This document shows, piece by piece, positions 9,861 through 22,734 of a DNA stretch of 64,000 nt (positions are counted from its first letter, which is position 1; the number at the start of each line of letters is the position of its first letter). The DNA is taken from assembly GCA_963922205.1 (NCBI GenBank), contig CAWUHX010000147.1, positions 372,001-436,000 on the forward strand, in the 5' to 3' direction. The DNA comes from Romanomermis culicivorax (Eukaryota > Nematoda > Enoplea > Mermithida > Mermithidae). The notes beneath the pieces are model-generated. The model did no database searches and had not been told where the DNA came from. It saw only the letters and a program-made list of their open reading frames with translations. The position numbers and the translations under genes are program-made.

Positions 9861-12600
9861 TCCTCTTATCATTATTATTTTCATTTCCTACAGTTCTTTG
9901 TTGCTAAAGCAGGTTGACTTTTTATTGAGTAAACAAAACTGACATAACTTTTTATGTCACATTATTTTGGTTCAAAAATACAAATGGATGGTGTTGTTTT
10001 GCATAAACAATCCCTGTGGATGTCTGACAATGCTGGGCACCATGATTCATTCATTCTTGATAAAATATTTTTTTAGTGAAAAGGTGACCTTGCATCTGGC
10101 TGAAAACATATTGTTTTTCTATTTTTATTGCGATATTTTGCATACTAATGTGGTGGCATCCTTGGCTAACAGGAAGGGTTTTGTCATTGAACCGTTTGAG
10201 AACAGTGAGTGTTTTTTTGAAGAGGCAGGTTGCTCTGTCTCTTATTGTTACAGTAGATTTCAGTGGTGGGCTTCTCTCAGGGAAGAGTCAGATTAATACT
10301 CCCCTGAGTCGCCCTAGTCACCTGCAACTCTTAGTGCAGGCCTAGGAAGAAGAGGTAGGCGTTCTTGGCACATTTGTATTTGTTCCCTAACTTTGTTTGC
10401 TGTTCATTGTTTTTCTCCAATAATAATCTCCATTCCTTCAATACCTTTAGCTAGGTATGGTGTTCAGTCTCTCCTTGATTCCTCTAGCCCAGTTAGCATT
10501 AGGGTCAGTACCAGGTGGGATTTTCCACAAACCGCACTCAATTAGCTGAGGGTATACATAGGCCTGTTTTACCACAGGCCTAAAGAAATCATAATTTATA
10601 TGGGAATGAGTGCCCTTCTACAAAGAAATCATAATGATCATAAATTTACGCAAATGTGTTTTCAACTAATTGCTAAAATGTTGAAAAATATTTTCAAACC
10701 AGATTTCATCTTTTTCATTAATTTTCCTGACTGAGATGCTAGAAATATTGAAAGAAAATTAATTTCTTTGAAATTATATTGAAATTGATTTCTTACAACT
10801 GATATAGCGTAGCCAAATTTTGCATCAGTGCCAGTGAATTTCGCAAATTTATTTGAAATTGAACATTCAATGCACAAATGGATTTTGACATCGGAAGGAT
10901 GAAAATCAGATATGCTTTGGTCTTTGTTTCATTGTACCACTTTGTTAAGTTTTCAACTGAATAAGATCTTTCTTCATGGGTTATCTGTGAAAGATATACT
11001 TTGGTTGGAATTAAGTGGACCCTTAGTTGGAATTAAGTGGACCCTTATTTTGATCGACTGGAAAATACTGATGAAAAAAGTAATTTCAATTAGTCCCACT
11101 GCTATAAAAGTCGTGACAAACATTCACAGTGACTAAGCCATCACTTGGAAACATATTTGACAATTTTCTTGGGCAAATCTCCAGCATTCAAGGCTGCATA
11201 AATCTATAAACTATATATTTACACTGAAACAAGCTTTATTTTAGTTTAGATCAAATTCAAAACTCAAAGGAAAAAATGTTTCAGTAAATAAAATTTTGTA
11301 TTAAAAAATAATTGAAGCAATATTACTTACTGTTTGATATGTTCCTTGGTGCTTAGCAATCAGAAATATGTTTGTTCAATTAAGGCATCCAATTCAGAAT
11401 ACAGATTTCAACAGCTTTACTAGCTGCTAAAGCTAATGAGTGACAAACACATCTAGAATAATGAAAGAAGTTCATTTGTGAACACAATTTGTGTGAAATT
11501 TTTTTACTTAACCTTATAGGTATAAGCTTAGATTGCCTTTCTCTCAGCTTTATGTACATGGAATTGTGTCATCTGATGATATCATTCGCATTAACATTCC
11601 CAATTCCAACTGAACCTCATACCTGTAATTGGGGGGGGGGGGGAGCTACAGCTTGGTCAAACCTTTAACCCAAATGTTGGCCATCCCCCCAAACCCGATC
11701 AGGCCATGCACCCACCCCCCGAAACAATCTGTGTTTGCTCCCCCTCTCCCCCAGGCCAAAACCCAAGAGTGTATGCACAGGTTGCTCCTTTTCCTAATTT
11801 ACTTCATGCACACCTGGTGTACTGTATTTTTCAAATCAAAGTAGAACGCCAAGCCGGTTTTCTCCCACCTTTGGGTAATTGTGTGCACCACTTTTTTTGT
11901 GACCCTATTATTTGAGGAAAAATGTTGCTGTGTGGGAGCGTGTGGTGTCATGTTGTTTACTGCACATAACTGCAGCATTTTCCCATCCAGGTGTTTTTTA
12001 TTGTGGGGACTGCCAACACCAAAACTTGATTTTTAGCACAAAAAATTTAGAGCATTTGTGCCAATTGGTGCATAGTTTTTGTCCAATGATCTGACATCAA
12101 ATTTTCTTTATTTTTAGATAAACTAGTCTAGTCTTGTCTAGGCTCAGAGAAGTCAGGAGGCACATATTTTTTTCAGCACTTTGCGCCTATTAGTTTTACA
12201 TTTTACGTACATTAGGTGTACCTTCTCATATTTGGACGACTCTCCTGCTTGTATAAGTTGAACAAGCAAACGACTTTTCTGGGAACATACATTACCTGAG
12301 TGAGTGAGTTGAGTTACTTCATCTTCAGCTCTGAGGGGCCTCCATTATTACTGGTATTTCTAATGGTTTGGTTAGCTAGCAGAGCACTAGCAGTCAGTAT
12401 TTCAACAAAAATTATGATTTTTCATTATGATCGATTTTTTCTCTGAAGGCTTGAAATTTTTCAAACGTTTCTGTGGGAAAATCTTGTCATCATTTTTGTC
12501 AAAAACACCAACTAATCAAATAGTGTGCTCCACTGTTTCTTCCTCTACCCTGCCACCCCCATCTGGCTGGCGCCTTATCAGCATGCTAGGCTAGACTCAC
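9861..12600. other. Non-coding stretch with poly-G run and a short tandem duplication
   Basis: No gene is recognised. A 22-bp unit (gttggaattaagtggaccct plus two bases) occurs twice in tandem near 11003-11046. A run of at least a dozen G residues starts at 11632, with C-rich runs between 11680 and 11760. Short open frames here overlap these simple repeats and look accidental. Confidence 0.5.
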
Positions 12601-13346
12601 ACACTGTTTTTTTTCCACGAACTTTTTTCCACAAATGTGGAAAGGGGTCAAAATTTTTTCCCACATATGAAAAAAATTTTTTTTCATCTCGAAATCCTCG
12701 TTTTTTTGCTTAGTGCTGATAAACGCTTCATTTAAGTGTTTTTGAGCTTGTTAAAACATTCTGATAATCATTATGATCTGCTCATATATCACAAAAAAAT
12801 AGATTTATATTTTGTATTCATAAATCATAATTTCTGGAAATATATCATTCAAAAAATTTTAAAACCATTATTTTCTTCATAACCTTTCATGAATCTGGCC
12901 AAAAAGTTATGAGTCAGAAGCATAGAAATTTTCCAAAAATACTTCCATGAAGCTTTTGAATTGAATGTACATTAAGAACAAATGCTTCAAAAAGTTGAGG
13001 AAGTTGATGTGTGTTGATCTTTCTCAAAAATCTATGAAGGAAAAAATGCAGATCTTAATTAAATATAAAGATACAATATGCAAGATTGCCCATTAAACAT
13101 GAAGATGATGAAAACTATTAAAAATTAGTGAGCCGGGCCTGAGCTCCGTAATAAATAATGATTATTGATGATATAACTGGTGCCAAGGGCCCGAAAATTT
13201 TGAGATTTGGACCTCATAAAATGAACGAGAATGCATCTTCCCATTAACCTCGAATTTTTCTTCCACATTCGTGTAAAGACCTAAAAAATTTCCCATATTT
13301 CAGATTTTTTTCTACAATATAGTGCAGATGTGGAAAAAAATAAGTG
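12601..13346. repeat. Dispersed repeat, copy A
   Basis: About 750 bp with a diverged copy in the same orientation at 51351-52010. Shared features run in order from tttttttccacgaactttttt, through ttcataaatcataatttctgg, caaaaagttatgagtcagaag, aagcttttgaattga, ctgttgatctttctcaa and taataaataatgatta, to cttccacattcg. The left end and the reverse complement of the right end both show a short cac...tttttttccac pattern, so this may be a non-autonomous DNA transposon. It holds no coding frame. Confidence 0.75.
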
Positions 13347-15080
13347 GGCTCACGAGCTAATTCACAATTTTGTATCATGGGAAGACATTAGGGTCCGCAA
13401 CCAAAAATCAATAATTTTATCGTCAGTATTAGGCTTAAACCCAATTTTTTATATTTGGAAGGAATATGAAAAGATTGGTAAATGGTATGCGTAAATTTTT
13501 CTAAAATTTGATTTTCTAGAATGCTGGAAAATGAAACTTTTGAATTTTTATTTGTTAGACAGAAAGATTAAATTTTTCAGTGAGTGAATTTAATGAATTT
13601 TCAGCTGGGTAGTGTAGAATTCAAAAACTAGGAAAGTAAGCAAAAATTTAGATTTTTTGACATGCAAAAATTTCTACTTAGACTCAAAATGTTTTTATCA
13701 CACAAAATCCAAAAAATTTGTAGAAAGGTTTTGCGAAAACAACCGAGAAAAATGTTGTGTTCATTCAAGAATTTGATGGAAATAGAGAATTTTCCCATTT
13801 TTCCACTAAATTTTTCTGTAGTCTCACGACATTTTTGAATTCTGTGAGCATAATTCGTCTACATTTGGTGAATGATTGAAACATTATGAGGATAGATGTT
13901 GTTACTGATCAAAAAATCCGAATTTTTGGTTGCTTGGCTGATTTTTCAGTTTTAGTTGTATGCTTTCAATATGATCTTATGCATTTTGTCCAGCTGTGAT
14001 AAATGCTTGGATTACAAAGCTGCAAAAAATTAGAACACTTGCTCACAAAAAATATGTTTGATTGAAAAGATTAATTTTGCGTTGTAGAGTATCATTTTAG
14101 TGCTCAGCTCAGCACTGGAAATTTATTTCTAGATTTTGCTGTTTCATCTAAATTCATGAAACCTTTATAGAAATTTGAGCTGGTTAGCTGATTGATAACA
14201 TTGGCATATTATTTAAGCCTGGGCATCATTAGGCTGGAGGAATCAATCATAGAAAATCATGTTCAAAAGAATAATCGAAAAAAATTTCGGTTTGTTGTCT
14301 AGACATAGAGTGGGGGAAAAATCTAATAGATTTCTACATGTTTGATGATGATAAATGAAATAATTCTAATTCTTTGTTCAACTTTCTCAGATAATTTTTC
14401 ATTGCCTGGCCTCGTGTGGGAATGGCTATTATGAAAACTTAAAAAAGTAAGATGTGAAAATGATTATAGTTATTTACATTACATTCTGTTGTATCTAAAT
14501 CCCTAAACATGAATATTATGCATGCTTTACTTTTCTTCACATTCTATAACAACCATTAATCTATGCTACTGTAAGCTGATCACTATTCATGCTTCAGTTG
14601 TGGAGAGTCGAATTTTTGGGTGAAAGCGAATTGCATTAACAAGATATGCTACCACGCCTTTTCCATCCATTTCTAGTAAGTTCATTAAATTTTTTAAAGC
14701 AGGTCTGAGAATTTCAGTAGAACAAAAATAAAAAAATTCCTTTTGAATCAACCATTCAAGACATTTTTCACAAAACAGATTCTGATGTAATATAGTTTAT
14801 CTATCAGTATATTAATTGTCTGTATCATTCTTGCATTTAGTTTTTTTGGGTGCCCATGTTTTCTGTCATATCTTGCTAATTATAAAGTATTGTGTTCACT
14901 GTTCCTCTGTTGAATGTACATATGTAGGGTTGTGTTGATTATTACTCAGACTAACCTAAACTTACTACAGCTGGACTTAACCTATGTAGTCACATGCTTC
15001 TCAAGCTAATAATAGTGATTAACAATATTATTGATACCAACTAATTAATATACTTGTTTCTAAACTAATGCTTCTTGCAG
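13347..15080. other. AT-rich non-coding stretch
   Basis: No coding frame or recognisable repeat. If the exon at 15081 is real, at least the last part of this stretch is its intron; it ends in a good acceptor with a branch-point-like ctaat, then cttcttgcag. Confidence 0.45.
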
Positions 15081-15279
15081 CATAGTTTTAGCCTTGTTTC
15101 TGGTATGGCTGGTTGGCCTGGTGGTTATAGCAGTGTGGCAATTGCGTGGATGGTTTGTGTGGCATGATGCTGCTCATTCCATTCACATGATTGCCACAAT
15201 GTTGCCCGCCTTGCCGCCAGCCCAGCCTCGTCAGCCACCGCCTCCATTTACGACACAAATTATATTGGATTTGGATTGA
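15081..15279 (+). CDS. Candidate 3' terminal exon of a membrane protein gene
   Basis: A strong acceptor (branch-like taaactaat, pyrimidines, gcag ending at 15080) is followed by an open frame (codons in phase with 15082) to TGA 15277-15279, and then an AATAAA poly(A) signal at 15315-15320. The predicted tail has a 19-residue hydrophobic membrane segment (IVLALFLVWLVGLVVIAVW) followed by a short loop and a proline-rich end (LPALPPAQPRQPPPPF). It is richer in G and C than its surroundings. I do not recognise the family and could not find upstream exons. It could also be chance or a transposon remnant, but the combination of signals is better than for any other host candidate here. Confidence 0.4.
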
Positions 15280-15314
15280 ATTTTCAAATTTTTATGTTAT
15301 GTTAAATCGGTTGG

Positions 15315-15320
15315 AATAAA
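15315..15320 (+). terminator. Candidate poly(A) signal
   Basis: AATAAA 36 bases after the stop of the candidate terminal exon. Such hexamers are frequent in AT-rich DNA, so the support is positional only. Confidence 0.3.
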
Positions 15321-15518
15321 TTTGGGTGTGCGTTTAATTCATTACTGCAACTACCATGTATTAACTAACATGTTTACTAACTCATATGTGCATGCATCAA
15401 TGACCAAATTTGTGTCAGATTGCCTGACAGACTATGTCACTAATGAAAAATGGTTAATTATTTAGCACAATGAGATAATAAAAGTAGACAATATTGCATT
15501 TTACAGCTTACCCACATC

Positions 15519-16849
15519 TAAAGGCCGATGTATAGTCTTGCGGATCCATAAAAAATGGCCTTTCCTGAGTCACAAAAGCTTGTTCCCTAGATTTTTGATC
15601 CTGACGCAATCCATAATCCTGAAATCAAGATCCAGATAGCGTTCCTGACCTGATAAGGAAAGGTGTTCCCAATGTCTTCCTGATTGGGAAAGGATCAGCT
15701 TTCCTGACATCGGGAACAAAGCACAAGCCTTCTGTACTTTTTAAGGATTGGGAAAGCTACATGCTTCAGTAAATGCTCATCAAATGCAATATGGCTTTAG
15801 CCTGTGCATTTTCAGGTAATTGGAATGTAAAATGAAGTGAAATCAGCAAGAACTAAGAATTTACTACCAGATAAGATAGAGTAGTCGGCTAAGAAATAGA
15901 TTTTTCAAGTTTTTCGGTGAAATATGTGCACTTTACACAAGTGCAATACTTTGCAACTACAGGGCGTTGTAATACTGTAGCGATGTTGATTTACAACAAA
16001 ATGGCAGATTTGCGGCATTTGTTGATTGATTCCAGTGTTTTTATTTATAAAAAATTAACTTTCTAAAAAATTGATTAATTTTAAAGTCAAATTTTATTAA
16101 TTTGAAAAAATTTAAAATTAAAATATTTAAAGAATAAAATTAAGAAAAATTAGAGTTCAAAATTAGAAAATTTAAACATTTTATATTGAAAGCTTTTTAA
16201 ATCAGAAAATTGAGAATTAAAAAATTGAAAATTAAAAAATTTAAGATTAAAGAATTTAAAACTAAAAAGTTTAAAATGAAAAAATTTAGATATGAAAAAT
16301 TTAAAATTGAAAAACTTAAAAATTAAAAATTTAGCATCCAAAAAATTAAAATTTAAAATTCAAAACTTCAAAATTTTTCAAATTTGACACTAGAATATTT
16401 TGAAATTTCAAATAACAAATTTTGGAAAGATTAGAAATTCAAAACTAAAAATTTTAAAATTTCAAATTAAAAATTTTTAAATTGAAAATTAATTAAGGGG
16501 GAATTAAAAAATGACAAATAAACAAAAAAACACCATAAAAAATAATGTAAATGCATGTATGTAAACAAGTGCAACGTGAAGGAAAATAAAATAGTCAGAA
16601 TAATGTACAAGATCATTAAAATGTATACAATCTACTGTCTGGTCCTCTTTATTTATATAACTTACGCATCTCAATATCTAATCTTTCTGTCCAATATTTG
16701 TCATGTAGTCGTCCTGATCCTTAAATTTAGGGACATTAAGGACGACTTTACGTGGTCCTATCCTTTCCTGATCCTTATCAGGTCAGGAACACAGGATTAA
16801 GGATCAGGATTACAGATTTAGCCTTAATATGCTTATACATCCGCCTTAA
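15519..16849. mobile_element. Non-autonomous PIF/Harbinger-like element (1.3 kb)
   Basis: Ends aggccgatgtata (from 15522) and the inverted tatacatccgcct (to 16846) form a 13-bp terminal repeat with one mismatch, flanked by taa on both sides (15519-15521, 16847-16849), the TWA duplication typical of PIF/Harbinger. Inside lies a perfect 19-bp subterminal inverted repeat (gttcctgacctgataagga, 15641-15659 against 16772-16790). Several tcctga/tcaggа-type words recur near both ends. The core (about 16020-16520) is an A/T-only-looking repeat. No transposase frame is present. Confidence 0.7.
16020..16520. repeat. Degenerate A/T-rich tandem repeat in the PIF/Harbinger-like element
   Basis: Around 500 bp of variations on aaaatttaaaattgaaaa, with almost no G or C. 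The apparent Phe/Lys-rich minus-strand open frame at 16150-16341 is a product of this composition. Confidence 0.7.
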
Positions 16850-19800
16850 TATGCTCTCCATCATGCTGAAAGAATCACTTCTTATTAGCAGTGCCAGAGG
16901 ATTCACCCACTGCATTTTCTATATTGCTTTCAACATCAGATTGCATAGGTCAACAATAATAACCCAGACAAAAAAAGCACCTTGAATTGTTTTCATCCTA
17001 AAAATACAAAAATATTGAATTAATGGTATTCTGCCCTCATCAGTCACATATTGTGGAGAAGAAAAATGAATACTTTACTTAGAAAATGACTACAAGTGAA
17101 CACTTTAACAAAAAACAAAGTTTAAGAATAGAATTAGCAATCCAAAAAAATCACCCAAATAAATTTGTTCCCTCCAGATATTTTTTTCCAATTTGCTGGC
17201 ATGTAGTCCGGAAGTATAGTTGATTCTCACTTAGGAGCTGTAATTGAATATTGTAGCTATGTGAATTTTTATTTTTTGAGCAAAATCTATCATTTTATAA
17301 AACTTAGTGAAGGAAACTACCTAAAAAATCCCATTTTGATATATGGCTCATTTTCAACCTACCATATAAGAAGTTTCTCACAGATCAGGTCCTAATCATC
17401 AAAATTTGATTAATTTCTAATTATGGATCATTTCTCAGAAAATTGATACAATCTGTCTATACTTAATGATGAAATATACTTGGTAAAAAAATTTTCAATA
17501 TGAAATTGACTCGAAAATAAGATGTTAAATATAGCTTGTATGCATGCAGGTTGCAAGATACAGAGACTATGGCTACATGCATATCTCATTACACGAACCA
17601 GAACTCAAGGTCAAAAGTCTTGAAATAGTGATGTGTGCATGTAAGAGATTGGGAAGTTTTACTTGGATTTGAAACAACCAGAGAAAAAGTGAGTACAGGG
17701 TATGCATGACATGCATTGGCATGCAAAGTTCTGATGAAACCCTATGCACCAAATGCTTCATCACCTATTTGGATGCCACCAAAATTTTTTTCGCACAAAA
17801 AGCAACAAGTTGGATATCAATCGAAAGTCCTTGCAACAAGCTAACTTTTCATGCTGAAAACCTTTGCAACATGTAATGCTTTCATACATCTTTTAGTAAA
17901 GTTTTGTGTTATTTGACCCAAATTAAAATACAACATCCAAGCAGTAATAAGCCATACACCTACATAACATTGAAATGGATTAGAGTACTTTGTGTCAGGT
18001 TTGTGATCTGATGGAAAGACATTCTTTTACGGTAAATGTTGTACTAATATCAAATGAAACTTTCTTAAACACAGTGATATGATAGGGGTCTGTAGGTTAG
18101 CCCACTCCAGATGATTACCAACTTCTTTTCAGGTGATGTAAAGTTTGTTGCATATTGATTGAGAGCATCACTGCAGCCTAATATGTGCATGCTAGAACAA
18201 TGTGTATATGCCACCTGGTTGATGAATCAATTCTGCATCAGTTATTCTACATAACATTGTTTACCATTCAAATTTATGTGTAAAGAAACAAGTTACAATT
18301 AAACTGTTTAAGCTTTGTGTTTTAATTTTCAAACTACAAAATGAGTTATGAAAGCAAGCAGTAAGCAACTCCTGCTTTGAGAGCATGGTAGTCCAGATTT
18401 GAAGCCCACTGAAAATTTTGGGAGAAATTGGCAAGATCAAGTGGAATGTTTGATGCATTTGGAGTTTGGTCAAGGATGTTACTTAAGGAAACCATTGCCA
18501 AAAAATTTGCAAATCCTTTGGGTGGAATTAGAATGTGATGTTGAACTTTTTCAAAATCTTTTGTGTCTGATTTCAGAACGTTTTTGACAGGTTAATGAGG
18601 CAAATTGCAGCAAAGCTGGTTATTGATTTATTTGAACTGATATTTTTTTGTCAATTTCAGGGTAGCTTTTGTTCTGAACCAACAAATTGAGTCAGGTTCA
18701 GTTTTTGAAATTAAAAAATAGTTCATGGCATGGAGAATTGAATTCTCTACATGCAACTATATGATAATTATTTGTAGCTTATACCCCTACACTTGCAGGG
18801 GTATACTCAATCATTATGCAACACCCTACTGTTCTGGGTCTCCTACCTCACCATTCTCCCCTCATATTGTTATTATCTTGAGAGGCTTCCAAATTGTAAT
18901 GGAAGATGAGTGCTATAGTGCTAAAATATAGGTCAATCGTAATTGACAATTGGGAGCATATTTGTGACAATTTTTTCTATCCCAACTATTATGTATAGAA
19001 CATTACTGGAAAGTTTTGATGACATTTTACTTTTTCCAATCTATGATGACTGTTCTGAAGGTGTGTTGAACCAGTGAAATTGCTTCCCATCTACAATTCA
19101 TTTATTTCCCCATGGTGGGATATTCTGCACTATGGAGGCACATAGAAATTTTTCCTTAATAAATAATGTGGTCCTTGGAAAATTGCTCTTTCTCATCAAA
19201 TATTGTAATTTGTTTACATTTTTTCCTTATTAACAAAACTAGGTGTGGCCCACTTTCAGGCCTGTTGTCAGCCTAGTCTACAAACATGAAAGTATGGTCG
19301 ATCATGGTACTGCTCCATTATTTCACACATGCTGTTACTTCAAATAATAATTTAATGCCAGCAACAAAAATCTCATTACTGAAAACATTCACTCAAATAA
19401 AGATTCATAGATATAATTGTAAAACTGTATTACTTGCAATATACGATTACACCAGAAAAGATGGCAGGTGAATATAAAAATTCTGTGCAGTTTGGAAAGT
19501 TCATTTTCACCCTTCTTAGGCTTGAGCTCAGAATTAAGCCTAGGCTTAGACTGAGACTCAGGCGTCAAGGTAACCTTCATGATAAGCTTATGCTCAAGCA
19601 GGTAGGTGTACATCCTCAGATAATTGGATGCCTAGCATAAAATATAAATGGAAAAAGATTGCTCAAGGTGATGGGAATTTTATGCAATATTTCAGGTAAC
19701 ACTGTGGTTGAATAACAGGGACATTTAGAGTAACAGGTCGCAATCCAGAGCATTCATCAGTAAAATAGAAGAAAAGATGCACCTCAGTTGTTAAAAGTTC

Positions 19801-20210
19801 TATATCCATCCCTGTGTATTTATGACATTTTATGCCTTACTGTGCAGTTTACTGTAAATTGTTAGGTGTGAGCATGAGCAGCTTGTGTTTTGCATACGCT
19901 CGGGCTTTTGCATAATTTTATGTGAATTATCAAAAAGGGCCCTGCTGTTTGCACAGACCCTTTAATGGATATTTCTGTAATTGTATGTGTGTAGATTTTT
20001 GATGTTTCTCCAAATGATAGTTAGACAATAGAAAAAGATGAAAACAAGGTACTTAAGGAATATAACTAAAAAATGAAGTACATTTGTCTGGGTCAAAATA
20101 TGACCTGGGGGCACAAATGAAATTGCAGCCAAAGAAAACCTTTTGTACAAAAAATGAAAAACATATATTTTTTACACACTCAAAGAAATGGGTTTTACTA
20201 ACTTTCACTC
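16850..20210. other. Non-coding stretch
   Basis: No gene, RNA or repeat is recognised; frames are short and of random composition. The part below about 20219 should contain the 3' LTR of element 2, but I could not delimit it. Confidence 0.45.
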
Positions 20211-20219
20211 TTCATTACA

Positions 20220-20232
20220 TTCCTCTCCTTCT
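20220..20232 (-). promoter_or_regulatory. Polypurine tract of element 2
   Basis: On the minus strand agaaggagaggaa is directly followed by tgtaatg, a plausible LTR start like the tgtaac of element 1. Confidence 0.55.
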
Positions 20233-20455
20233 GAAAATGACGATCCCATTTATCAAAACAGAGTGGCTGGGTTTTGAGTTGATTCATTTCTCCAGTGAAA
20301 ATAGGGTGCTTCTTCCCATGTTGGTATTCAAGGACATTGTTATGGTCCGTTCACGATTTTCATTTCATTGATGAAAAAATGAGGCATGCCATTTCCATCC
20401 TCCCATTTGTGAGCACTCTGGAACAGATGATCCCGTTCAGCTATGTGCATATGAT

Positions 20456-22190
20456 TTATTCTGTTCTTCTTACATTGGCCAACTCCAATAGTGCTTGTCC
20501 CAATGAGGGTGGAACGTTACTATGCACAGAAGGGGTATGCATGTTTCTGATTGGCAGGTCAAAGTTTATATTTTGTTTTTTCATTGGTATACATTGACGC
20601 AGCCAATAACAACCATAAATAGTTCCTATGATGGTGGCCACTATAACCCCTAAGTTGATTAACATTTGCAAGGGTCCTTTAGTAAATTGTTTAGTCCTTG
20701 TGTCATGCTTTGCTGTCTACCCACGATCACATGTTCAAGTGCTTGGCCAGCTCCGGAAATGGTATTGTCAATAGCCTGACCACTTCCCAACAAAATTTTG
20801 ATGATGGAGTCTGCATGCAGGGACATCTTCGATGTGTAAATTAGTAAATGGTTGCCTTAAGTTCCAATCAGTGTGTTTTGAACATGTTTTAAAAATGCAA
20901 GATTTGTTGAAATGGATGCCAATTTGTCATGAAAAATTGGCAGTGCATTGAAGTGAAAAACTGTTGCATTTCCATGCCAAACCACTATTAGGGGGATATG
21001 GCTTACGTAGGGTTTTCCCACTGGAGTAGTCCATATCCAATCTTTAGTGTAAAGGGGCACATGTCTGTGGTTGCAATCCACTTTTTGGCTACTTTTCAAA
21101 AGATCTTTGGTTCTGGGTGCCACAAGCATGAGTGTGTTCTCCACAAGGACAGGGAGATCTTGATAACACACTCCATCAATTATATAGTTTTTTTACACGT
21201 AAGTTGAGTTTATTTTTTCACAGGGCTATATTGTTAAGGCCTCTTCTATGAATGCAGAAACTGTCAGTTCTTTGGAGAAATGCATGGGTACCTATAGTCT
21301 GTTTTTCTTGAAATGCTTCTAAATATTGGAAGTCAAAAGCAAGTAGTATTTCAGATTTTCGTGGTTTCCTGATAAACAACACATCCTATAGGACTGGAAA
21401 TTTGTGAGCATACTGCCCTAACCTTCAACAATTTTTTGAGAAAAATGTTTTACCACACGATTTCTACCTGAATGATTTTGAGGACAGTATGGATTTGTGT
21501 CACTTTTCTATTTGGAAGCTTTTCACAAAAAACAGACTATAGGGTTGCATCCAGGCACAACAGCTGCCACACAATGTCCAGATGATGCTGGGCCTGAAGA
21601 CGAAGTTCATTGTACACGTTTTTGAATATTTGCACTTCTAATTCTTGAATTTTGTCTTTAAGATAGTTTAGTTTTAAATTTAGGGGATCATAGTCCGTTT
21701 CAGAGAAGTTGTTTTTCATGTTGATGAGTGCATTGTTGTGAGCTTTCAGAGCTTGCAACCTTACTATTATTCCATGTTCTGTTTGAAACATATGTTCATC
21801 AAAATCTGGGCAGTTTTTATGTGAAAACAAAGTTGTGTTTTGAACGTAAAATGCAGCTTCCAGGTCGTCGATGATCAAACGAGTTTTGCTTTGTAAAAAT
21901 TTTTGAATTTGAAAGGACTGACCCACTGAAGAGGGGTATCCTCCCAAATGACAGCACCATCTTGTAAAACGCAATGATCAGAAGTAACCCAGCAGCCTCC
22001 CAAATCTCTAATGGTAATAGGCTATTCCCATCCCAAGAGGCCACTTGATCTTCTTCGATGATTAAATTGTCTATGGAAGAAATGTGATCTGTACAGCACC
22101 ACTTAAATTTGATGTCCAGTTTGTTATTTGTTGTCCAAAATCCGTATTTTGTTTGATTTAAGTGTTGATCTTTGTACATACAATTTTATT
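20456..22190 (-). pseudogene. env: Env-like glycoprotein, second copy, with membrane anchor
   Basis: Four successive minus-strand pieces in different frames (22179-21817, 21974-21537, 21171-20857, 20671-20456) read as one broken glycoprotein. It starts at the conserved F-W-T-T-N-N and W-C-C-T-D-H landmarks, and so lacks the signal peptide and first ectodomain part. A Leu-rich heptad segment follows near 21620-21780 that could form a coiled coil, then a further cysteine-containing ectodomain with an N-glycosylation-like His-Gly-Asn-Ala-Thr near 20967. Near 20600-20660 there is a 20-residue hydrophobic membrane segment and a short tail. At least three frameshifts separate the pieces. This gives the overall plan that element 1 has lost: a type I membrane protein with anchor. 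Inferred role is cell entry or intercellular spread when intact; this copy is dead. Confidence 0.65.
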
Positions 22191-22734
22191 TCAATCTAAC
22201 CTTTCATCAGCATCAAAATGTTGCATCTTCTGCTGGGAAATGAAAGTGGCAAAAGCTGCTAGAAGGTCTTTGTCAGTCATCAAATGCTTTTTCGTCTGTT
22301 TGACTACAGTTTTAGCAAAGACTGTGAAGGAAAGAGTCGGAAATTCAACAAAACAAAACAACTAGTGTGTGCGAGCAGTTGATGAACTTTTGGTTGCACT
22401 GAAAACTTTTTGGCATTTTTCCTCGGTAAAAGTAGATTCATATATGAGCCCATTCGGAACAAAATTAGCCAAATCACTTTTGAATTGAGCAGCAGAACGG
22501 CGGAGGCAGAAATTTTCTGACAAAAACAAGTCTTCCAGGATGTAAAGTGAGTTGGAGACTAATTCCTGAAAAGTGGATGTAAAAATCAGATGAATATTAT
22601 TTCCATATGATGCTGAAACAGGCTACTGGCAAATTGAAAGGATGAACATTATCAACTTGCAAGCATAGAGAAGTTTGTTAATTGGTTCGAGGATATCATT
22701 CATCATGTGCAGTCCAAGGGTGCTGCTAAGACTG
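22191..22734 (-). other. Insert of unknown origin between two env copies
   Basis: About 540 bp separates two partial env copies. On the minus strand a frame of about 85 codons (roughly 22580-22360) looks protein-like, with no low-complexity bias, preceded by an acceptor-like ccacttttcag. It has no counterpart in element 1 and I do not recognise it. It may be a spliced exon of another gene or part of a second retroelement copy. Confidence 0.3.

Noticed and set aside
11629..11915. Open frames across the poly-G and C-rich region
   Set aside because: They translate simple sequence (Gly and Pro runs) and have no other support.
16150..16341. Minus-strand Phe/Lys-rich frame
   Set aside because: A product of the A/T-only repeat inside the PIF/Harbinger-like element.
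20219..20456. Definition of a 3' LTR for element 2
   Set aside because: A TG start follows the polypurine tract, but I could not find a matching copy near 25271-25783, so no LTR pair is claimed.
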